IMG/VR virus record: IMGVR_UViG_3300010430_000004
Location: 1-64,000 of that record
DNA: 64,000 nucleotides
Strand: one strand, 5' to 3'
Source of the DNA: a virus
Shown here piece after piece: positions 35,004 to 43,405 of this stretch. A program made the translations under genes and the position numbers. The notes below the pieces were generated by a model, which saw only the letters and a program-made list of their open reading frames with translations, had not been told where the DNA came from and did no database searches. How positions within the stretch are numbered: position 1 is the stretch's first letter; each line of letters begins with the position of its first letter.

Positions 35004-35555
35004 CTACTGTTTTACTTCTTTAAATCTAGATGGACAGTTATCAGCGTGTAAAGCGTCTTTAATTGTTTTCTGTCCACAAGTACACTTTGGATGATGTTCT
35101 TTAAAAAAGAACTTTTTAAGTTTATCAGCCTCAGTTTCCTCTGTTTCTTCTTCTGCTTCTTTGATCATTTCCTTAATTTCTTGCTTCTTAACCTCATTTT
35201 CAAGATCTGTTAATGATGATCCTGTAGGCAATGTTACAGTGTTCCAACGATTGGTGTTTGTTTTACTTTCAAGGTGTTTGTCAAGATCTTTCACTTTGCT
35301 GGTCACTATACTGTTTAGGTCTTGACTAAACTCAATAACAACTTCTGGTATATTTATTTGTCCACCAACGTCTTTAAAGTCATCATGTTCAAGATAGAAA
35401 TAATAAGTCCCTATCCTAGTAGGGTCATGCTCAATCATTACCAATTTAATGTCCTTTGGTAATTGAGAGAGAATATTCCTATAGGCATAGTGATTTAAAG
35501 GCCATTTATTTGCGTTAAGCCCTACATTATTAATTGCTATCTTGATTTGCCTCAT
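35004..35555 (-). CDS. Hypothetical protein with C-terminal Cys cluster
   Basis: 183 aa, acidic helical linker (about 125-155) and a C-terminal possible zinc site (CTCGQKT...HADNC). Overlaps the upstream gene by 4 nt. Unknown. Confidence 0.6.
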   Translation of the reverse strand: MRQIKIAINNVGLNANKWPLNHYAYRNILSQLPKDIKLVMIEHDPTRIGTYYFYLEHDDFKDVGGQINIPEVVIEFSQDLNSIVTSKVKDLDKHLESKTNTNRWNTVTLPTGSSLTDLENEVKKQEIKEMIKEAEEETEETEADKLKKFFFKEHHPKCTCGQKTIKDALHADNCPSRFKEVKQ

Positions 35556-36091
35556 CCTACTTGCTCTTCTTTTTGAATAGTAGGGTTTGATGGATAAATT
35601 CTACCCATAGGGTTTAGCCTTGGCACTCTAAATTGTTTAGCTTCATTATTAAGCAAGAAACCAGTTTTAATTTTTTCAGTTACTGCTAATTCAGTGCCAT
35701 CTAAAAGATAAACTGTTCTGCCTATTTCAAAAGGCTCATTAATCCACTCTACATTATATGGAGCATAACTTCTAATGCTTGTCTTGTCCACTACAGAATC
35801 TTTAAGTTCAATATCCCAACCAATAATTTTGGCAGCGTCCATGAATAATTTAAGGTCTCCATCTTCTTCTAAGAAGACGCGAGTAGAGTTTATAAAGCTA
35901 AATGGGCTTATTAAATCTTTGATGCCAGTGGCTACGATGTCTTCGTGAGGCACACTCACCCAGCCATGTCCAGGGTCTTGAGTATAAGTATATTTCTTTT
36001 TAATTTTAGTTTTGATTTTTAATTCTGTGACATTTTGTCCGAATTCTTGTCCAGCTAATGGTTTATTTTGAGTTCCGATTGGTAAGTTCAT
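35552..36091 (-). CDS. Hypothetical protein of single-operator operon
   Basis: 179 aa from ATG 36091, chosen because CCAAGGAG precedes it and because further upstream codons fall inside the promoter. Mixed alpha/beta, no motif. Confidence 0.6.
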   Translation of the reverse strand: MNLPIGTQNKPLAGQEFGQNVTELKIKTKIKKKYTYTQDPGHGWVSVPHEDIVATGIKDLISPFSFINSTRVFLEEDGDLKLFMDAAKIIGWDIELKDSVVDKTSIRSYAPYNVEWINEPFEIGRTVYLLDGTELAVTEKIKTGFLLNNEAKQFRVPRLNPMGRIYPSNPTIQKEEQVG

Positions 36092-36112
36092 CTTGGCTCC
36101 TTGGTTAATTTT

Positions 36113-36169
36113 AATATAACATAGATTGTTAAAAAATGCTAGTAAAATTTTAAAACGTCTCAAAATGAG
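36113..36169 (-). promoter_or_regulatory. Early promoter, single-operator type
   Basis: Minus strand: CTCAAAATGAG (36159-36169), 17 bp, TAGCAT (36141-36136), 17 bp, TATATT (36118-36113). Same spacing as the other four of its kind. Confidence 0.75.
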
Positions 36170-36170
36170 A

Positions 36171-36485
36171 TTAGGCAGCAATTTCAATTATTTGTGTGTC
36201 TTCTAGTTGTTCTTCTTTTTGTTTTAAATTGTTTTTGAATAATCTTAAAAGTATGTCTACATCCATGCCACAAGTTTCTAGTGTAATATCCCAAACGCAT
36301 TTATCTAAATGTATCATACACTTATTATTTCTAAAACCACGGTATTTAAAAGCAAAGGTCATTTTATCAAAGCCAATAATTTCCATCATTAGCTCTAAGG
36401 CCTTGCCTTCGTTGTGGTAAAACCTTTTTTCTCTTCCTTCAATTATTATTAAAACTTCTTTAGTATTTATCCACAAAACGTTCAT
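36171..36485 (-). CDS. Hypothetical protein
   Basis: About 104 aa from ATG 36485, whose GGAGG overlaps an alternative upstream ATG. It ends right at the operator of the next promoter. Contains scattered Cys residues; unknown. Confidence 0.6.
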   Translation of the reverse strand: MNVLWINTKEVLIIIEGREKRFYHNEGKALELMMEIIGFDKMTFAFKYRGFRNNKCMIHLDKCVWDITLETCGMDVDILLRLFKNNLKQKEEQLEDTQIIEIAA

Positions 36486-36527
36486 ATTGGCCTCCAAAAT
36501 AAAAGGGCACTATGTGCCCCATACTGT

Positions 36528-37145
36528 TTAGAAATTAAGTCCACCATTAAGGTAAGCAGATCCTTGCATATGAATTTGTCCACCAATGCTATAACGTTGT
36601 TTTTTACCAAAACGTCTTTGATACATAAGACCCATATCAAATTCTTCATCAGTTTCAGCACGATAACTGCCAGTAGCTTCTTTGACTTTTAATTTAGTAG
36701 GTGTAATGCCAACAACTAAACTAATAGTGTTTTTCTTAGAAATGTCACGGTCAACATATTCTGTACGAATGACTACAGGTTTAATTTTCTTTTTGCTCTT
36801 AACCACTTTAATTCTGTTTTGGTTTCTTGGTACAATTTTAAATTTGTCACCATCAAGCTCAACAGTTTTTCCATCCTTAGTAGTGCGAACAATTTTGGAG
36901 TCTTTAAACACTTCAGGTGTTTCTTCTTTTACATAATGCTTTTCTACATCACTTGTATCTACATTACATACTCCAGTTTTATCTAAAATACACTCAGTAA
37001 ACTCTCTGCTATCTTCATCCATGATCTGATCTAATTCAAAAAGAAGCTCAGTATCAGCCTTGGCATTGACAGCAAAGGCCATAGTTAGTAGAATAATAAC
37101 TGCTAGTGTGTTTAGTACTTTTAGTGTTTTGTTAAAGTTCATCAT
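36528..37145 (-). CDS. Exported beta-rich (outer-membrane-like) protein
   Basis: About 205 aa. Signal peptide (LNTLAVIILLTMAFAVNAKA) with AKA cleavage, a basic middle, and a C-terminal beta region with short strands ending ...GSAYLNGGLNF, where the terminal Phe is typical of outer-membrane proteins. AGGAG supports the start. A phage protein sent to the host envelope in the early arm; it might alter receptors or block superinfection (inference). Confidence 0.6.
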   Translation of the reverse strand: MMNFNKTLKVLNTLAVIILLTMAFAVNAKADTELLFELDQIMDEDSREFTECILDKTGVCNVDTSDVEKHYVKEETPEVFKDSKIVRTTKDGKTVELDGDKFKIVPRNQNRIKVVKSKKKIKPVVIRTEYVDRDISKKNTISLVVGITPTKLKVKEATGSYRAETDEEFDMGLMYQRRFGKKQRYSIGGQIHMQGSAYLNGGLNF

Positions 37146-37171
37146 TTTATTTCTCCTATTTAAGTTCATTA

Positions 37172-38332
37172 TTAGTTAAAGTCCAAAACTTTTATAATCA
37201 TAGATGAGTATTCGCCTTCTATAGTAACTTGCAAGTCATCTACCCAACAAATCTCACCTTGCTCATCATTGCTGTTCTCACCAGAAGCAATGTTGTTACA
37301 ATAAGCAAATCGTCCACCACCACTATGATGACAGTCATCATTATTGTAAACATCTGCATGGTCACCTTCATTTTCAACATAAAGACCTGGAGCAATATTA
37401 TAGCATTGGCCAGTAACAGGGGTCAAAACAGTAGACAAGATAACAGCATCAGTACCGTTAGTACCATTAGTTCCATTAGTTCCATTAGTTCCATCAGTAC
37501 CGTTAGTTCCATTTGTTCCATCTTTGCCGTCTTTACCGTCTTTGCCGTTTTCAATAACAAGCTCAGATCCGTCATCACAAACAAGTTTATTGCCTTTTAA
37601 AGTACAGGATTTGCCATCAGTGCCGTTAGTTCCATTTGTACCGTTAGTGCCATCAGTGCCGTTAGTTCCATTTGTACCGTTAGTGCCATCCACACCGTCT
37701 TTACCATCTTTACCGTTAACACCGTTAGTACCGTTAGTGCCATCAGTACCATTTGTGCCGTTGTTTCCTGTATCACCTTTAATATTTGTTTGAAGAACCC
37801 AAACTCCAGCGATTCTTTTAAATACGTCATTGGTATTGGTATTGATAAAGGTATCTCCATCTTTGCCGTCAACACCGTCAACAGGATCTACTGGACCATA
37901 AAGAACTTCAGAACCATCAGCACCATTTAAACCATTAGTACCGTCAACACCATTAGTACCGTTAGTACCGTTTGTTCCAGCAATTCCTTGAATGCCCTGA
38001 GTACCTTGAATGCCCTGAACACCTTGCTTGCCTTGAGCACCAGTAGCGCCTTTAGGTCCGGTTGCTCCTGTAGCACCTGTTGCTCCTGTAGCTCCAGTGT
38101 TTCCTTTGTCGCCTTTTGCTCCATCCACACCGTTAGTACCATTTAAACCGTTAGCTCCATCAACACCATTGTTAATGTCGGCTGTTGTTCCATCTTGACA
38201 TTCAATAGTTCCACCATTAGCGGTGTCTACTACAGTACAAGAGTCTCCTTTAGCTGTTCTAAACTCAACTGATTCATTGGCTCCACAAGCAGTTAATGCC
38301 AGCATCCCCAAAACAATTAATAAATTTTTCAT
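37172..38332 (-). CDS. Collagen-like lipoprotein
   Basis: 386 aa. Signal peptide with lipobox LTAC (Cys16), then long runs of Gly-X-Y triplets (GTNGTNGVDG, GATGATGATG) broken by short globular inserts, and a C-terminal ~85-residue domain. It should be a lipid-anchored trimeric rod in the host envelope. Driven by its own single-operator early promoter. Confidence 0.85.
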   Translation of the reverse strand: MKNLLIVLGMLALTACGANESVEFRTAKGDSCTVVDTANGGTIECQDGTTADINNGVDGANGLNGTNGVDGAKGDKGNTGATGATGATGATGPKGATGAQGKQGVQGIQGTQGIQGIAGTNGTNGTNGVDGTNGLNGADGSEVLYGPVDPVDGVDGKDGDTFINTNTNDVFKRIAGVWVLQTNIKGDTGNNGTNGTDGTNGTNGVNGKDGKDGVDGTNGTNGTNGTDGTNGTNGTNGTDGKSCTLKGNKLVCDDGSELVIENGKDGKDGKDGTNGTNGTDGTNGTNGTNGTNGTDAVILSTVLTPVTGQCYNIAPGLYVENEGDHADVYNNDDCHHSGGGRFAYCNNIASGENSNDEQGEICWVDDLQVTIEGEYSSMIIKVLDFN

Positions 38333-38354
38333 AATATTCTCCTTTGTTTATTTT

Positions 38355-38412
38355 AATATAACTTATTTTTTTAAAAAATGCAATTAAATTTTTACAAATG
38401 TATCAAAACGAG
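38355..38412 (-). promoter_or_regulatory. Early promoter, single-operator type
   Basis: Minus strand: variant palindrome CTCGTTTTGAT (38412-38402), 18 bp, TTGCAT (38383-38378), 17 bp, TATATT (38360-38355), upstream of the collagen-like lipoprotein. Confidence 0.7.
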
Positions 38413-38416
38413 TCGA

Positions 38417-38632
38417 TTAATGATAACTTTCGAAATCGTCTTCAACATCGTCTTCAATTAAACTTTCTTCGAATCTATTATATATTTCCCTTTCTTGCAT
38501 AATACGAACAAGGTCTTCAACTGTACTTAGCCAAGTCTCATCGTATTCTAACATTGGATCGTCTATTAACATATCTTCATGCTTTTTTAAAGCATCTAGC
38601 AGTTCATTATTTGTTAGGGCTTCTAAGCGCAT
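38417..38632 (-). CDS. Small acidic hypothetical protein
   Basis: 71 aa, very acidic (IEDDVEDDFE at the C-terminus). Overlaps the upstream gene by 10 nt. Confidence 0.6.
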   Translation of the reverse strand: MRLEALTNNELLDALKKHEDMLIDDPMLEYDETWLSTVEDLVRIMQEREIYNRFEESLIEDDVEDDFESYH

Positions 38633-39084
38633 TGTGATTTCTCCTTTTTACGTTCATTATATTGTTTAAGTTCTTCAGCATTTGCTTCAATAAGCATAGC
38701 ACAATCTGCTTGGTCTTTGCCTATATAGTTGATTACCCTTGTTTGTGTATTTTTCCATTTTCCTTCTCCATTACACCAATCTCTCATTTGAAGAAAATAA
38801 AGCATAGAGTTGTAGTTCATGTTTAGTTCCACAGCCAAAGCAACATGATCAGGAGTGTTTCCTTTTTGACTAAGACCACTATCAAGAACAGCAAATACTT
38901 CTTGGTCTTCATACTTTCTCTTTTTATAGCTCTTAAGCTGCTCAATAAGACTCAATACATCTCCAAGGTCTTTGTTGGCTCTTTGTATTCTATCTTGCAT
39001 TGTTGGAATGTTAGCCAATGGCTTTAAACTGTCAACAAGGTCTTCAGCTTTCTCTAATTTCTTTTTCAAATAATTTGGTGTCAT
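38623..39084 (-). CDS. Hypothetical protein with possible helix-turn-helix
   Basis: 153 aa. Helical; residues ~75-100 (HVALAVELNMNYNSMLYFLQ) read like a helix-turn-helix, making it one candidate reader of the palindromes. AAGGAG precedes the ATG. Speculative. Confidence 0.55.
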   Translation of the reverse strand: MTPNYLKKKLEKAEDLVDSLKPLANIPTMQDRIQRANKDLGDVLSLIEQLKSYKKRKYEDQEVFAVLDSGLSQKGNTPDHVALAVELNMNYNSMLYFLQMRDWCNGEGKWKNTQTRVINYIGKDQADCAMLIEANAEELKQYNERKKEKSQCA

Positions 39085-39105
39085 CAGTGCTCCTTAGTTA
39101 ACTCC

Positions 39106-39163
39106 AATATACCACGTTTTTGTAAAAAAAGCTACTATTTTTTTACAAACGTTTCATTTTGAG
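39106..39163 (-). promoter_or_regulatory. Early promoter, single-operator type
   Basis: Minus strand: CTCAAAATGAA (39163-39153), 18 bp, TAGCTT (39134-39129), 17 bp, TATATT (39111-39106). Confidence 0.7.
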
Positions 39164-39455
39164 AATCTATAATTGTTTCAAGATCTTTACGATTAAGAGG
39201 GCCAATTCCAATTCTGTTTGGTCTACCAAGATCTACCCACAATTTAAAGTCTTCTATGCTTGGAGTGCTGTAAGGGCTCCAGTCCATTGACTCTTCTTTA
39301 AACACTGTACGCATATCAAGCCTATGACTAGTCTCAGTATCCCATTGAAGCATTTGCACCTTAACTATGTGAAATATTTTGATGTTATCGTCTTCATAGT
39401 CTTTTTCAGGCAAATACTGAACGCCTTTATAAGTAAATTGATCAAATAGTTTCAT
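39135..39455 (-). CDS. Hypothetical protein
   Basis: About 106 aa from ATG 39455, inside the end of the lipoprotein gene, with GGAG 10 nt upstream. Its 3' end runs through the next promoter region. Unknown. Confidence 0.55.
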   Translation of the reverse strand: MKLFDQFTYKGVQYLPEKDYEDDNIKIFHIVKVQMLQWDTETSHRLDMRTVFKEESMDWSPYSTPSIEDFKLWVDLGRPNRIGIGPLNRKDLETIIDSQNETFVKK

Positions 39456-39942
39456 GTTCAACTCCGCAACCAATTACTTGGTTTTCTTGGTTAAGATAAA
39501 CAGCTCTATTATCTATTAGACTATCCATATAATAATCAAGGTTTAATTCATAATAGGGATCGTAGCCAAAGGCATAACTATTCATTATACTAACTGGCTT
39601 TGTATTCTCTTTATTATTATTGTGTGCAAGGCCAAAGTGACAATGACCAAGCTCATGGAAAATTAATTGATGAATAGCATAATAGTTGTGTTTATTGTTT
39701 TCAAAAAATTCAATGTCTATTACCACTCTGTAGTCTTTGCCATAATAGCATCTGCCAATGACATTGCCATCGTTTATTTCTGCAAATTCAACGCTTACTC
39801 CTATAGAAGTGTTATAAACACTTTCAAATTCTTCAACATAGTCTTGAAGTTCATACTCAATGAACGGCTTTCCCATGGCTTTAAAAGATGCGTTGTCACA
39901 CCCCATGAAGCAAAAAGAAAGCAAGATAAGTAACAATTTCAT
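39442..39942 (-). CDS. Lipoprotein HELGH metallopeptidase
   Basis: 166 aa. Signal peptide and lipobox (CFMGC, Cys15), then IFHELGHCHFGLAH with zinc ligands His96 and His100 and a third likely His107. Lipid-anchored, periplasmic or surface zinc peptidase. Related in motif to the 62381 product. Start coupled to the upstream gene (TAATG). Confidence 0.75.
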   Translation of the reverse strand: MKLLLILLSFCFMGCDNASFKAMGKPFIEYELQDYVEEFESVYNTSIGVSVEFAEINDGNVIGRCYYGKDYRVVIDIEFFENNKHNYYAIHQLIFHELGHCHFGLAHNNNKENTKPVSIMNSYAFGYDPYYELNLDYYMDSLIDNRAVYLNQENQVIGCGVEHETI

Positions 39943-40295
39943 TAAACTGCCTTAAGAACGTTAAGGTGAGCTTCAGCAACAATAACACAATCTACTGGAC
40001 CAAGGCCAACTATAAACTTGATACCATTGTGCTCATAGCCATGCAAAGTGCCTTCACCATTATCATAGACAAGAGTCATTTCAGCTGTGTCAATATGGTC
40101 TCTAATAATCTCATATTCACTAAGGTCTTCACTAGTAACCATAGCTAACTTAGTTAGAGAGTCGCCTAAATAACCAATAGACTTGCTCCATTCCTGAAAT
40201 TGTTCATCTTCAAGTAAACAGCCATCTTCTTTTTCAAAAAGATAAGGTTCAACTTTTTCTGCTCTGATTCCCTCTAAAACTTTTTCGAAATTCAT
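39942..40295 (-). CDS. Hypothetical protein
   Basis: 117 aa, acidic, no motif. AAGGAG precedes the ATG, directly behind a single-operator early promoter. Confidence 0.6.
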   Translation of the reverse strand: MNFEKVLEGIRAEKVEPYLFEKEDGCLLEDEQFQEWSKSIGYLGDSLTKLAMVTSEDLSEYEIIRDHIDTAEMTLVYDNGEGTLHGYEHNGIKFIVGLGPVDCVIVAEAHLNVLKAV

Positions 40296-40316
40296 ACAAT
40301 CTCCTTGGTTAATTTT

Positions 40317-40374
40317 AGTATAACACGTTTTTGTAAAAAAAGCAAACTTTTTTGTAAAACTGTCTCATTTCGAG
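40317..40374 (-). promoter_or_regulatory. Early promoter, single-operator type
   Basis: Minus strand: CTCGAAATGAG (40374-40364), 18 bp, TTGCTT (40345-40340), 17 bp, TATACT (40322-40317), the best sigma-70 match of the set. Confidence 0.78.
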
Positions 40375-40377
40375 ACG

Positions 40378-41409
40378 TTAGGCCGCATTTATCCAGCTTG
40401 GAGAGAAATCAATCAATTTATAAGTGCCATCAAGGTAAACAACATTTCTCTCGTGAACATCTTGATGATAAATACCTGTTGACTCTTCAAGTGTTTCTTT
40501 AAGCTCTTCCATTACGCTTTCTACTTCATATTCACATAAGTCAGCCTCTTCAACGGTAATGCCACAATGCTCCATAAAAATAACAGCCACCCAGCCATGT
40601 GAAGTTTTGATTGCATGAGCACCATAGCCATAAGGTGTAACACCGCTTGATTCAGCTTGTTTGATGATCTCAAACTCTCTCTTAGCGTCATTAAAAGCCT
40701 CAGTATCTCTAAGAGCTGTTGAGCTACTCTTGATGTTGGCTAGGTTGTGGTGACGAGTGCCATTGATAATTAACTTAGCTCCTACACCCATGTAATGGGT
40801 ATAAAGGCTATATGAACCAACACTGCAATCGTTGTCTTCATCAATACCATTTTCAATATAGTCGCCAAGCTTTTTGTCAAGAGCATCAATTAGTTGACGC
40901 TTTACGAAAGTTTTCAGTGCCTTTTTCTTTGGTGGAATTCCAGGCTTAGTAACTCCACTGCAATAAGAGATAGGTGCTCCATTGAACGGTACGTTTGGTA
41001 CATAGATAAAGTAAGAACCATCTTTGCTGACTACTTTATACATAGGTCTATAGTGTCCATAGTTTCCTGTATGATTGATGTCTTTGAGACCACACCAAAC
41101 AAAGTGGCTAAAGTTGGAGATAATAGCCCTGTGATCGTCAGTAAATGGGTTGTCTTTTTGTTTTCTAGGTTTACCGTTTAGTCTGAAAGCGTATTTGTTT
41201 AACCACTCAATGCCAAGCTTTGTTTGCTCAGGAGTGATGTCGATACCTTTCTTAAGCTGGTGCTTTATGAGCGTAATAAGTTCAAATCTATCAGAGTCGT
41301 GATTTCTCTCTTCTTCTCTTTTCATGCGACAAACCTGATCTATTTGAGTCTTTATGAAAAGGTTAGCTTTAAGGGCATCTCTGTATCTCTTGATAGTTTG
41401 CTTAGTCAT
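40378..41409 (-). CDS. Protein-kinase-fold protein
   Basis: 343-344 aa. The C-terminal 30 residues carry a kinase catalytic core: HQDVHERN (Asp318, Asn323; canonical HRDxxxxN) and LIDFS (Asp335; canonical DFG). A hinge-like VIFMEHCG lies about 50 residues upstream. The N-terminal ~200 residues match nothing known to me. The chain ends soon after DFS, so the usual C-lobe is missing. May phosphorylate host proteins, or be a small-molecule or pseudo-kinase. The second ATG fits the AGGAG spacing better. Confidence 0.6.
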   Translation of the reverse strand: MTKQTIKRYRDALKANLFIKTQIDQVCRMKREEERNHDSDRFELITLIKHQLKKGIDITPEQTKLGIEWLNKYAFRLNGKPRKQKDNPFTDDHRAIISNFSHFVWCGLKDINHTGNYGHYRPMYKVVSKDGSYFIYVPNVPFNGAPISYCSGVTKPGIPPKKKALKTFVKRQLIDALDKKLGDYIENGIDEDNDCSVGSYSLYTHYMGVGAKLIINGTRHHNLANIKSSSTALRDTEAFNDAKREFEIIKQAESSGVTPYGYGAHAIKTSHGWVAVIFMEHCGITVEEADLCEYEVESVMEELKETLEESTGIYHQDVHERNVVYLDGTYKLIDFSPSWINAA

Positions 41410-41441
41410 CATTTCTCCTTGCTAGTTTAACTTACAAATTA

Positions 41442-41521
41442 CCTATCGGTGGCTTGTAAAAAAACTTATGCCTCAATTCGAGAAAAATGCAAATTTTTTG
41501 AAAAAACTTTCTCAAAATGAG
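41442..41521 (-). promoter_or_regulatory. Two-operator promoter with sigma-28-like elements
   Basis: Minus strand: outer palindrome CTCATTTTGAG (41521-41511), TTGCAT (41493-41488), inner palindrome CTCGAATTGAG (41482-41472), then ATAAGTTT, 11 bp, ACCGATAG (sigma-28 consensus TAAAGTTT-N11-GCCGATAA). Drives the kinase-like gene. Confidence 0.7.
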
Positions 41522-41530
41522 ACAGGCTAT

Positions 41531-41719
41531 TCAATTAATAAGCTTTTCAAGCAAATCCTTGTTTTTGGCTATAGCACTACACATTACAGTGTTGCAAATG
41601 TTTGTATTTTCTACATTTCTGTCTATACGCTTGTTGGTTCGGTAAAGCCATAACAGGCAACTGATTATAAGTATACCATGTACAGCAACAAAAGCTATAA
41701 ATAAGTCTGTATGGTTCAT
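41531..41719 (-). CDS. Small membrane protein
   Basis: 62 aa with an N-terminal transmembrane helix (LFIAFVAVHGILIISCLLWLY). Overlaps the upstream stop by 4 nt. Confidence 0.6.
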   Translation of the reverse strand: MNHTDLFIAFVAVHGILIISCLLWLYRTNKRIDRNVENTNICNTVMCSAIAKNKDLLEKLIN

Positions 41720-41922
41720 GTGTTCTCCTTTAGAAAATAAATCTCAATGTTACTTAAACAGTCTTGGTCTGCTAAATTCTTAACAGTTTCCAATACTTGC
41801 GTCTGTTCTTCAGTCAGTGTGTTGTTAACCCACAGTTTTCCAACAGCCTCAATAAAACCTTGGTTGCTAGAATTGTCTTCATAGATCTTCAATAAACGTT
41901 TGTTAAATATAGAGTTTTTCAT
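41716..41922 (-). CDS. Small hypothetical protein
   Basis: 68 aa, helical. ATG overlaps the stop of the 58-aa gene (TGATG). Confidence 0.6.
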   Translation of the reverse strand: MKNSIFNKRLLKIYEDNSSNQGFIEAVGKLWVNNTLTEEQTQVLETVKNLADQDCLSNIEIYFLKENT

Positions 41923-42098
41923 CAGTGAGCCTTTACTGGTTCATAAACTTCATAGCTATCATAGCCACTTAGCGCGTTAAAAAAGTCAATTAGATCATCA
42001 CACGTCTCGAAATGATACGTGTTAACTTTTCCATTAGTCACGGTTGCTAGTGTCCAATAGATTGACGCTTCTTTTTCCATCTCTAGTAAGCTCTTCAT
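41922..42098 (-). CDS. Small hypothetical protein (58 aa)
   Basis: ATG at 42098 behind GGAGAGTAT, TGA at 41922-41924 overlapping the next ATG. Mixed sequence with several aromatic residues; no motif. Confidence 0.65.
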   Translation of the reverse strand: MKSLLEMEKEASIYWTLATVTNGKVNTYHFETCDDLIDFFNALSGYDSYEVYEPVKAH

Positions 42099-42106
42099 AT
42101 ACTCTC

Positions 42107-42334
42107 CTATGCTACTTTCTTGTTAGTGTTCAATTTCTCGACAAAAATGTCAGCAACTGCTTGTTCACCATAAGTTGCTATCATATTGCTTAATTGTAGT
42201 CTAATAGCCTCTTTTGGATGAGCCATGAAATACTCAATGTTCAGGGCATGAGGTCTGGTAACAGTGTCATCAAACAGTTCTGCTTCAGCTTTCTTATCTA
42301 ATGCTTTGGTTTTATTCATCTTAATCGGTTTCAT
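42107..42334 (-). CDS. Small basic hypothetical protein
   Basis: 75 aa with a Lys-rich N-terminus. AAGGAG precedes the ATG. Unknown. Confidence 0.6.
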   Translation of the reverse strand: MKPIKMNKTKALDKKAEAELFDDTVTRPHALNIEYFMAHPKEAIRLQLSNMIATYGEQAVADIFVEKLNTNKKVA

Positions 42335-42343
42335 AAATTCTCC

Positions 42344-42661
42344 TTAGAAAATAAGCACATAGCCGTGCTGTGATAAGTTAGTGATATCTGTTAAGTTTTC
42401 CATGTGACTTTCAGCAATCGTTTTGAGTTCACATAAACCCAATCGTCCACAAGAAAGCTGATACTCGTTGTAATTGTCGTCTTCATCGTAAAAGCAGAAA
42501 GCGATAGTGCTCTCGTCTCCATTGTCTTTGTTATAAAGAGTGATACCTACCGAGAATTCTATACCACTCATGTCTGCTCCATCACAGGCCAAGTTGCAAT
42601 CAAGGGCATGGGTATTAAAAGGTTGGCTGCTCCATTCACTGTCCATTGTAGTTGCTGTCAT
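42344..42661 (-). CDS. Small acidic hypothetical protein
   Basis: 105 aa, acidic, beta-rich. Directly downstream of a two-operator promoter with AAAGGAG. Confidence 0.6.
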   Translation of the reverse strand: MTATTMDSEWSSQPFNTHALDCNLACDGADMSGIEFSVGITLYNKDNGDESTIAFCFYDEDDNYNEYQLSCGRLGLCELKTIAESHMENLTDITNLSQHGYVLIF

Positions 42662-42692
42662 TTTTCTCTCCTTTAGTTTTCCTTACAAATTA

Positions 42693-42771
42693 CTCATCGG
42701 TCAACTTTCAAAAAACTTATGCCTCAATTCGAGATTTTTCAAAAAAAGTTAAAAAACTTTCTCGTTTTGAT
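42693..42771 (-). promoter_or_regulatory. Two-operator promoter with sigma-28-like elements
   Basis: Minus strand: outer palindrome variant ATCAAAACGAG (42771-42761), TTGAAA, inner CTCGAATTGAG (42733-42723), then ATAAGTTT, 11 bp, ACCGATGA. Confidence 0.68.
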
Positions 42772-42776
42772 ACGCT

Positions 42777-43304
42777 TTAGCTTGCTTCTTGCTCACTAGC
42801 TATCTGTTGGAGTTCGTCTAAGAGGCTATCCACGTCTAGGATGCTGACCCATCTGTCATAGCTCATGTTTAGGTAAAGCCAACCATCGTCACTGATATAG
42901 CCATCATCGACTTCTCGTTGTACCGTCTTCTTTTCGTCTTCAGTTAAGGCTTTAAAAGCGTCATGCAATTCGTCTTCTGGTTGGATTTCTACTTCACCCA
43001 AAGTCATGCCATAAACCTCATTGCTTTGATAGAAAACACCCTCACTAAAGCGCACAGTGCAATGCTTGTGAATGAGAGTAAGGGCTTCATCGTTTTCAAT
43101 ACCACACTTTTCTAAAAGCTTAGCGATATCATGGCTTTCCTCAGAATCAACGTTTTGTAGCGCCTCAATAACAGTGTCAATAGCCTCACCATAGCCATGG
43201 CTTTCTACAAAGTCAGCTGTACCGTTGTCTGGATTGTTTGTGTAGTACTCTGTACCCCATTCACACTCATTCATGTACTTTTCGATAATTTGCTTAACAG
43301 TCAT
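42777..43304 (-). CDS. Acidic hypothetical protein
   Basis: About 175 aa, acidic throughout, from ATG 43304 with GGAGAGTAT upstream; an upstream ATG would place the ribosome site inside the gene. High acidity recalls phage anti-host or DNA-mimic proteins, but nothing specific is seen. Confidence 0.6.
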   Translation of the reverse strand: MTVKQIIEKYMNECEWGTEYYTNNPDNGTADFVESHGYGEAIDTVIEALQNVDSEESHDIAKLLEKCGIENDEALTLIHKHCTVRFSEGVFYQSNEVYGMTLGEVEIQPEDELHDAFKALTEDEKKTVQREVDDGYISDDGWLYLNMSYDRWVSILDVDSLLDELQQIASEQEAS

Positions 43305-43327
43305 ATACTCTCCTTTGGTCATATTTT

Positions 43328-43405
43328 CTTATCGGTGGGTCTACAAAAAACTTATGTCTCAATATGAGAATTTTGAAAAAAGTTAAAAAACTTTCTCAAA
43401 ATGAG
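43328..43405 (-). promoter_or_regulatory. Two-operator promoter with sigma-28-like elements
   Basis: Minus strand: outer CTCATTTTGAG (43405-43395), TTCAAA, inner CTCATATTGAG (43368-43358), then ATAAGTTT, 11 bp, ACCGATAA (7 of 8 to the sigma-28 -10 element). Confidence 0.72.

Noticed and set aside
36092-36187. N-terminal extension of the 35552-36091 gene
   Set aside because: It would translate the operator, -35 and -10 elements; CCAAGGAG fits ATG 36091.
37430-38150. Repeats resembling a CRISPR array
   Set aside because: They are codon-level repeats of Gly-X-Y collagen triplets in one open frame, with no constant spacer length.
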